From NCBI RefSeq assembly GCF_000152805.1, contig NZ_AAMT01000016.1:1-64000 (forward strand): 64,000 nt of DNA. Reading direction: 5' to 3'. A model generated the notes under the pieces. The model was not told where the DNA came from. It saw only the letters and a program-made list of their open reading frames with translations, and searched no databases. Position 1 is the stretch's first letter. Each line of letters opens with the position of its first letter. The position numbers were made by a program, and so were the translations under genes. The stretch comes from Maritimibacter alkaliphilus HTCC2654. GTDB taxonomy: Bacteria > Pseudomonadota > Alphaproteobacteria > Rhodobacterales > Rhodobacteraceae. Of this stretch, positions 58,853 to 64,000 are shown one piece after another.

Positions 58853-60558
58853 CCGACCCCTCCCGCACCTGCGATCTGCTCGTCATCGGCACCGGCGGCG
58901 CGGCCTTCACCGCCGCGCTTGCCGCCCGCGACCGGGGGCTGTCGGTCATCATGGCCGAAAAAGCCCCGGTATTCGGCGGCACCACCGCCACATCGGGCGG
59001 CGGGCTGTGGGTGCCTGGCACGCACCACTCCAAGTCCATCGAGGCGCAGGCGGGCGAAACCGACGACCGCGCCCGCGCGCAGCGGTATCTTGAGATCGAA
59101 AGCGGTCAGCACCTCGACCCCGCCAAGATCGAGGCGTTTCTGGACGACGGCCCGCGCATGATCGACTTTCTGGAAAGCAAGACGCATGTGCGGTTCATGG
59201 CCATGCCCTTTCCCGACTACCATTCCGAGCAGGAGGGGGCCTCGTCCGTCCGCTCGCTCTTCACCGTGCCTTACGACCTGCGCAACCTCGGCCCGCTGGC
59301 GGACAAGCTGAAACGCGAATTGCCGCAGACCTCGTTCATGGGGATGACCATGCGCTCGGGCGCCGAGGTGAAGCTGTTCTTCTCGGCCACCCGGTCGTGG
59401 ACCGCGTTCAAACACGTGGCGAAACGCATGTCCGGCCATGCGGTCCAGCTGCTGCGCTACGGCCAGTCGCAGCAGCTCACCACGGGCCGCGCCCTGATCG
59501 CGCGGCTGGCCCAAAGCGCGCACGAGGCCGGGGTTGAGATCCTGCTCGCCTCTCCCGCCACCGCGCTGATCCGCGAGGGCGAGGCGGTGACGGGCGCGAT
59601 GCTGGACACGCCCGAGGGGCCTTTGCGCATCAACGCGGGCGCCGTGGTGCTGGCCGCCGGGGGATACGCCCGTGACCCGAACCGCCGCGCCGCCGAACAT
59701 CCCGCGCCGGTGAACACGCAACCGCTCGTCGCGCCGCTGCCCACCGGGAACACCGGTGACGCGGCGAACATGGCCGAAGCCGTGGGCGCGCGGTTCCAGT
59801 CGAACGCCGCCAATGCCGCCGCGTGGATGCCGGTGTCGAAACTGCCGGGGGTCGAGGATTTCACCGGGGTCTGGCCCCACCTCGTCGACCGCTACAAGCC
59901 CGGCTTCGTCATGGTGCTGCCCGATGGTCGCCGCTTCGCCAACGAATCCGCCAGCTATCACGATCTGGGGCGCGAGATGATCGCGGCCATGTCGGACCGC
60001 GGGGCCGATCACGCCTGGCTGATCGGGGACGCGCGGGCCGTGCGGCAATGGGGGATCGGCCATGTGAAGCCGTGGCCGATGCCGATGGGCCGCCACGTGC
60101 AATCGGGTTATCTCCTCATGGCCAAGACGCTGGAGGCTTTGGCGGGCAAAGCGGGCATCGACGCCGTCGCGCTTGCGAACGAAATCGCCACGTTCAACGC
60201 CCATGCCGCCAAGGGCGACGACCCCGCGTTTCACCGGGGCCGCGCGCCCTATGATCGCTACCACGGCGACGCGACCCAGACGCCGAACCCCAGCCTGCGC
60301 CCGCTCGGCCAAGGCCCGTTCTACGCGGTCAGGGTCTATGCGGGCGAAATCGGCAATTTCAAAGGGATCGCGACCGACGAGAACGCGCAGGTGCTCGACA
60401 CCTCCGACCGGGCGATCCCCGGTCTTTACGCGGTGGGCAACGACATGGCCAATGCGTTCGGCGGCGCCTATCCCGGCGGCGGCGGAACGCTGGGGCCCGG
60501 CATGACCTTTGCCTACCGGGCCGCGAACCACGCGGCGGATCGGGCGCGCGCGGGTTAA
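58849..60558 (+). CDS. FAD-dependent 3-ketosteroid-dehydrogenase-like flavoprotein 2
   Basis: A 569-residue paralogue of the preceding gene, clearly alike throughout (GGTTATSGGGLWVP, FPDYH, GLYAVGNDMANAFGGAYPGGGGTLGPGM). The first Rossmann motif reads G-T-G-G-A-A-F-T-A, with Phe where Leu is normal. It uses a GTG start inside the upstream TGA (GTGA), so the two are translationally coupled. Tandem copies suggest different steps or stereochemistry on the same ring system. Confidence 0.83.
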   Translation: MTDPSRTCDLLVIGTGGAAFTAALAARDRGLSVIMAEKAPVFGGTTATSGGGLWVPGTHHSKSIEAQAGETDDRARAQRYLEIESGQHLDPAKIEAFLDDGPRMIDFLESKTHVRFMAMPFPDYHSEQEGASSVRSLFTVPYDLRNLGPLADKLKRELPQTSFMGMTMRSGAEVKLFFSATRSWTAFKHVAKRMSGHAVQLLRYGQSQQLTTGRALIARLAQSAHEAGVEILLASPATALIREGEAVTGAMLDTPEGPLRINAGAVVLAAGGYARDPNRRAAEHPAPVNTQPLVAPLPTGNTGDAANMAEAVGARFQSNAANAAAWMPVSKLPGVEDFTGVWPHLVDRYKPGFVMVLPDGRRFANESASYHDLGREMIAAMSDRGADHAWLIGDARAVRQWGIGHVKPWPMPMGRHVQSGYLLMAKTLEALAGKAGIDAVALANEIATFNAHAAKGDDPAFHRGRAPYDRYHGDATQTPNPSLRPLGQGPFYAVRVYAGEIGNFKGIATDENAQVLDTSDRAIPGLYAVGNDMANAFGGAYPGGGGTLGPGMTFAYRAANHAADRARAG

Positions 60559-61925
60559 CCCAGCGCCAGTTTCGCGGCGTTCGTCCCGGCGATGCGGCCA
60601 AAGATCACCGCGTTCCCGATGGATGCCCCGCCGCCCGCATAGCACGGCCCGGCAAAGCCCCCGGTCGTCTCGCCTGCAGCGAACAGCCCCGGCATCACGC
60701 GGTCTGCCTGATCCAGCACGCGCGCCTCGGCGTCGATCCTCAGCCCCGTTCCGGTCCAGCACACGATGGCGGGCCGGATGCGGACGCCGTAGAACGGCGG
60801 TGTTTCGATGGGCCGCAGATGCGCGGGGGTCTTGAAGAACGCGCTGTCCGCCCCGGCCCGCGCATCCGCCGAATACCGCTCGGCCGTCGTCACCAGCGTT
60901 TCGGGGCGCACCCCGATCCGCTCGGCCAACTCGGTCAGCGTGTCCGCCTTCACCACCGGGCCTTTTTCCGCGAATTCCGCCAGACGGTCGGCGGCCCAGT
61001 TGGGGGCGGGATGCGCCTTGGCCTCGGCCCGCGCGGCTTCGTCGAAGATCGCGAAACACTCGCCCGCCGTCTGGGTCGACAGAACCTCGGACAGCACGGA
61101 ATATTCCGTCGCCTCGTCGATGAACCGCCGCCCTTCGTGGTTCACATGCACGACCCAGGGCGGCAGGTAGCTTTCGACGTCATGGGCGAACCCCGGCGTC
61201 ATGAGAAGCAGCCCGATGTCGGGCCGCGTCAGGTCGGCCCCCGCGCGCCGCCCCATTTCAAGCCCATCGCCCCGGCACTCATCCGCGCCGATATACCACG
61301 CCAGCTCGCCCTGCTTGGCGGCGGACGGATACAACTCGGCCCAGAGCCGCCGGTTGTTCCCAAACCCGCCCGAGGCGATGACCACCGCCCCCGCGCGCAC
61401 CGGGTCACCATCGACGATCACCCCGGTCACGGCGCCGTCCTCGATCAACAGATCCTGCACCCGCGTATGGGTGGCAAGGTCCACCGAACGGCCCGCAAGC
61501 GCGCCCTCCAGCACCTCGGCAATCTCGGCCCCGTGCCCCTCGGCCCGGTGCCCGCGCCGAATCTTGTCGACGCCCGAGACATACAGGTTCTCAAGCGGAA
61601 AGTTCACCCCCAGCCCCACGAGCCATTCGAAGGTCGGGGCCGACAGATCGCAGTAGCGGCGGGCCAGAGCCGGGTCCACTTTGTATTGGTTGACCGTCAT
61701 GTAGTAATGAAACTGACTGTCCGCGTCGTCCTCGATTCCGGCCTCGCGTTGCAGCGACGTGCCGGCGGCCCAATAGACCCCGCCCGATAGCGCGGTCGAT
61801 CCGCCCGCCTTGGCCCCGGCCTCGATCAACAGCACCCGCGCCCCCGCCTCGGTCGCCTCGATCGCGGCGGACAGACCCGCCCCGCCCGCGCCGACGATGA
61901 TGACGTCATAATCGCGCTCAGACAT
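60555..61925 (-). CDS. FAD-dependent oxidoreductase (fumarate reductase flavoprotein-like)
   Basis: A 456-residue flavoprotein with GAGGAGLSAAIEA (residues 12-24), a GGSTALSGGVYWAAGTS second motif and GPCYAGGGASIGNAVIFG near the C terminus. It is smaller than the KstD-like pair and resembles tricarballylate/urocanate-type dehydrogenases. It is the last gene of the leftward AKR-GMC-flavoprotein operon (start inside the GMC stop, eight-base overlap) and converges on the second KstD-like gene with a four-base overlap. Confidence 0.83.
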   Translation of the reverse strand: MSERDYDVIIVGAGGAGLSAAIEATEAGARVLLIEAGAKAGGSTALSGGVYWAAGTSLQREAGIEDDADSQFHYYMTVNQYKVDPALARRYCDLSAPTFEWLVGLGVNFPLENLYVSGVDKIRRGHRAEGHGAEIAEVLEGALAGRSVDLATHTRVQDLLIEDGAVTGVIVDGDPVRAGAVVIASGGFGNNRRLWAELYPSAAKQGELAWYIGADECRGDGLEMGRRAGADLTRPDIGLLLMTPGFAHDVESYLPPWVVHVNHEGRRFIDEATEYSVLSEVLSTQTAGECFAIFDEAARAEAKAHPAPNWAADRLAEFAEKGPVVKADTLTELAERIGVRPETLVTTAERYSADARAGADSAFFKTPAHLRPIETPPFYGVRIRPAIVCWTGTGLRIDAEARVLDQADRVMPGLFAAGETTGGFAGPCYAGGGASIGNAVIFGRIAGTNAAKLALG

Positions 61926-63549
61926 GCGCTGGCTCCTTCCGGTCGGCCTTCATCATGTCGGCGGCTTTCTCGGCCACCATGATGATCGGCGCGTTCGTGT
62001 TGCCCGAGGGCAGACGCGGCATCATCGACCCGTCCACGACCCGCAGGCCCGTCATGCCGTGCACCCGCAACCGTTCGTCCACCACCGCGCCCGTCGCCGG
62101 GTCCGGCCCCATCTGGCAGGTGCCGACGGGGTGCAGGTTGGCGATGGCCGCGCCGCGCAGCCAAGCCTCGATCTCGGCATCGGTGGCGTGCTCGGACCCC
62201 GGCGCAATCTCGTGCTCGACATAACCCGACAGCGCGGGCTGGGATGCGATGTGGCGCACCAGCTTGACCGCGCGGACCATCGTGGCCCGGTCCACGGGGT
62301 CGCGGAAAAAGTTCATCTTGATCTCGGGCGGCGCGGTCGGATCGGTCGAATTCAAGCGGATCGTCCCGGTCGAGCGCGGGTCGAGATGCACCGGGCTCAT
62401 GGTGAAGCCGGGGAAGGGATGCGCTTTCATCCCCGATTTCGTCCGGCTGCCCACCGTCCACATGTTCGTGTTGATCTGAATGTCCGGGCGATGCTTGTCG
62501 GGCGAGGATTTGGCGAAAACGCCCGCGAAAATCCCGTTCGATGCCAGCGGCCCGCGCTTCATCAGCACGTACTGCGCCCCCGCGATCACCTGCCGGATCG
62601 GGCTGTTCGCCAGTTCGTTGATCGTCACGGGTTTCTTGCAGCGGAACATGAGCGAGCAATAGAAATGGTCGCGCAGGTTCTCGCCCACCCCCATCAGATC
62701 GTGGACCACGGGCACGCCCCGGTCCGCCAGATGTTCGCCCGGCCCGATGCCAGATTGCAGCAGGATCTGCGGCGAGCCGAACGAGCCGGCCGACAGCACA
62801 ACCTCGCCCCGGTCCGACAGCGTCACGGTTTCAATCTGCCCGCGCCGCTTGTATTCCACGCCCGTCGCGCGCCGCCCGTCGGTCAGCACCCGCGTCGTCT
62901 GCGCCTCGGTGATGACGGTCAGGTTCGCACGGCCCCGCACCGGGTTGAGGTAAGCGCGCGCGGTCGAGTGACGCCGCCGATCCTTGGTGGTGGTCTGGAA
63001 ATACCCGGCCCCCTCCTGCCACGGCCCGTTGAAATCGGGGTTGCGCGGCAGACCGGCCTCACAAGCCGCCTCGACGATGGCATCCGCCACCTCGTTCCCG
63101 CCCGCCTGATCCGACACGCGCAGCGGCCCGCCGGTGCCGTGCAGATCGTCGGCCCCGCGCGTGTTGTCCTCGGCCTTCTTGAAATAGGGCAGCACATCGT
63201 CCCAGCCCCAGCCGGTGTTTCCCATCTGCCGCCAGCCGTCGTAATCCTCGGGATGGCCGCGAATGTAGAGCATCCCGTTGATCGCAGAGGAGCCGCCCAG
63301 AACCTTGCCGCGCGGCTGATACATCCGGCGGTCGTTCAGTTCCGGCTCCGGCTCGGTCTCGAACATCCAGTTCACCTTGGGGTTGGTGAACAGCATCGGG
63401 TATCCCATCGGCGGCGTGATCCAGAACGCTTTATCCTCCGGCCCGGCTTCGAGCAGCAGAACACGGGCGTCCGCGATTTCCGACAGGCGCGTGGCCATGA
63501 CCGCCCCGCCCGAGCCGCCCCCGACGACGATGTAATCGAACGTGCTCAT
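61918..63549 (-). CDS. GMC-family FAD oxidoreductase (choline/alcohol dehydrogenase-like)
   Basis: A 543-residue glucose-methanol-choline family enzyme: GGGSGGAVMATRL FAD motif (residues 10-22), signature 1 around GKVLGGSSAING near 83-94, signature 2 SAGSFGSPQILLQSGIGP near 263-280, and the C-terminal catalytic His in HPVGTCQMG with a later Asn. It oxidises an alcohol to the aldehyde or acid. ATG 63549 overlaps the aldo/keto reductase stop. Confidence 0.9.
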   Translation of the reverse strand: MSTFDYIVVGGGSGGAVMATRLSEIADARVLLLEAGPEDKAFWITPPMGYPMLFTNPKVNWMFETEPEPELNDRRMYQPRGKVLGGSSAINGMLYIRGHPEDYDGWRQMGNTGWGWDDVLPYFKKAEDNTRGADDLHGTGGPLRVSDQAGGNEVADAIVEAACEAGLPRNPDFNGPWQEGAGYFQTTTKDRRRHSTARAYLNPVRGRANLTVITEAQTTRVLTDGRRATGVEYKRRGQIETVTLSDRGEVVLSAGSFGSPQILLQSGIGPGEHLADRGVPVVHDLMGVGENLRDHFYCSLMFRCKKPVTINELANSPIRQVIAGAQYVLMKRGPLASNGIFAGVFAKSSPDKHRPDIQINTNMWTVGSRTKSGMKAHPFPGFTMSPVHLDPRSTGTIRLNSTDPTAPPEIKMNFFRDPVDRATMVRAVKLVRHIASQPALSGYVEHEIAPGSEHATDAEIEAWLRGAAIANLHPVGTCQMGPDPATGAVVDERLRVHGMTGLRVVDGSMMPRLPSGNTNAPIIMVAEKAADMMKADRKEPAHV

Positions 63550-64000
63550 GCGGCCCCCGTGATCCTGTCGATTTCCTTGAGGTCTTCCTCGGTCAGCGCC
63601 CATCCGGTCGCCTTGACGTTGGCCTCGATCTGCGCGGGTTTCGTGGCCCCCGCCATGACGCTCGCCACAGTCGGGCGCGTCAGAAGCCACGAGAACGCCA
63701 GCTCCACCATCGTGCGCCCCCGTTCCTCGCAGAACGCGGCCAGCTTTTCGGTCTTGTCCCAGTTCTCATCCGTCAGATAGCGCCCCGCCATCGTGTCCAG
63801 CTTGGCAAAACGGCTATCCTCGGGGATCGCGTCGCGCTTGTATTTCCCGGTGAGCAGCCCGCTCGCCAGTGGGAAATACGGCAGGAACCCGATGCCATAG
63901 GCCGCGAGCGCCGGGATCAGCGCCGTCTCGTTCTCACGCCGAAGCAGGCTCAACTCGGCCTGCGTGCCGATGAAGCGATTGGTGCCCAACTCGCGCGCGA
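63546..64000 (-). CDS. Aldo/keto reductase, C-terminal part (5' partial)
   Basis: The frame stays open to the window edge, so the N-terminal part lies beyond base 64000. The visible 150 residues match the C-terminal half of an AKR TIM barrel: YFPLASGLLTGKYKRD, the TVASVMAGATKPAQIEANV NADP-binding segment and a final ITGAA. The last three bases overlap the GMC start, so it is probably the first visible gene of a leftward operon. Confidence 0.85.
   Translation of the reverse strand, partial: ARELGTNRFIGTQAELSLLRRENETALIPALAAYGIGFLPYFPLASGLLTGKYKRDAIPEDSRFAKLDTMAGRYLTDENWDKTEKLAAFCEERGRTMVELAFSWLLTRPTVASVMAGATKPAQIEANVKATGWALTEEDLKEIDRITGAA

Noticed and set aside
1-64000. CRISPR arrays, tRNA, rRNA, prophage and insertion sequences
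   Set aside because: I saw no regularly spaced direct repeats with unique spacers, no cloverleaf or rRNA-like stretch, and no transposase, integrase or phage structural protein among the supported genes.

Overview
The window is GC-rich alphaproteobacterial DNA. Gene content points to the Rhodobacteraceae/Roseobacter group: TRAP transporters, a DUF1403-ScpB pair, an HWE histidine kinase and dense catabolic operons. It carries a complete extrachromosomal replication and partition module (Rep_3-type initiator, iterons, parA-parB and three parS-like palindromes), so it most likely comes from a plasmid or chromid. No tRNA, rRNA, CRISPR array, phage gene or transposase was seen.

Layout. 0-1.7 kb: end of an old-yellow-enzyme/dienoyl-CoA-reductase-like flavoprotein. 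1.7-6.0 kb: replication and partition. 6.1-8.8 kb: DUF1403-ScpB pair, a GST and an unassigned small gene behind otsA. 8.8-13.1 kb: trehalose synthesis (otsBA), HWE kinase, Crp/Fnr regulator. 13.2-17.3 kb: AGE-family isomerase, and GntR regulator divergent from D-lactate dehydrogenase. 17.4-25.5 kb: a methoxylated-aromatic module with a LysR carrying two apparent HTH domains, a LigM-like O-demethylase, a TRAP transporter, a fused gallate/protocatechuate-type dioxygenase and a second LysR. 25.6-30.4 kb: acyl-CoA synthetase and thiolase facing a nitroreductase-BioY-BioN-BioM operon. 30.5-35.1 kb: TetR plus a flavin monooxygenase, bile-acid-type symporter, epimerase and SDR operon. 35.1-40.9 kb: second TRAP operon with a metallo-beta-lactamase-fold enzyme, its TetR, and an FAH-family hydrolase. 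40.9-60.6 kb: a large catabolic island with two SnoaL-like proteins, two hotdog proteins, two acyl-CoA synthetases and a decayed third, a complete Liv-type ABC importer, a Rieske oxygenase with ferredoxin, an enoyl-CoA hydratase, SDRs, a VOC protein and two tandem ketosteroid-dehydrogenase-like flavoproteins. 60.6-64 kb: leftward operon of aldo/keto reductase, GMC oxidoreductase and another flavoprotein.

How it works together. The accessory genes form modules made of a transporter, a dedicated regulator and catabolic enzymes. In the 41-57 kb island six promoter regions share a GTATAC-centred element, usually with a second ATAC core 20-22 bp away. This suggests one regulator, not encoded in the visible island, controls import, CoA activation, Rieske oxygenation, hydration/oxidation and flavin dehydrogenation of one unknown polycyclic or terpenoid-like acid. 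The substrate is inferred, not shown. The GTATAC regulon, the intragenic parS palindromes and the DUF1403-ScpB pair are the least explained parts of the window.
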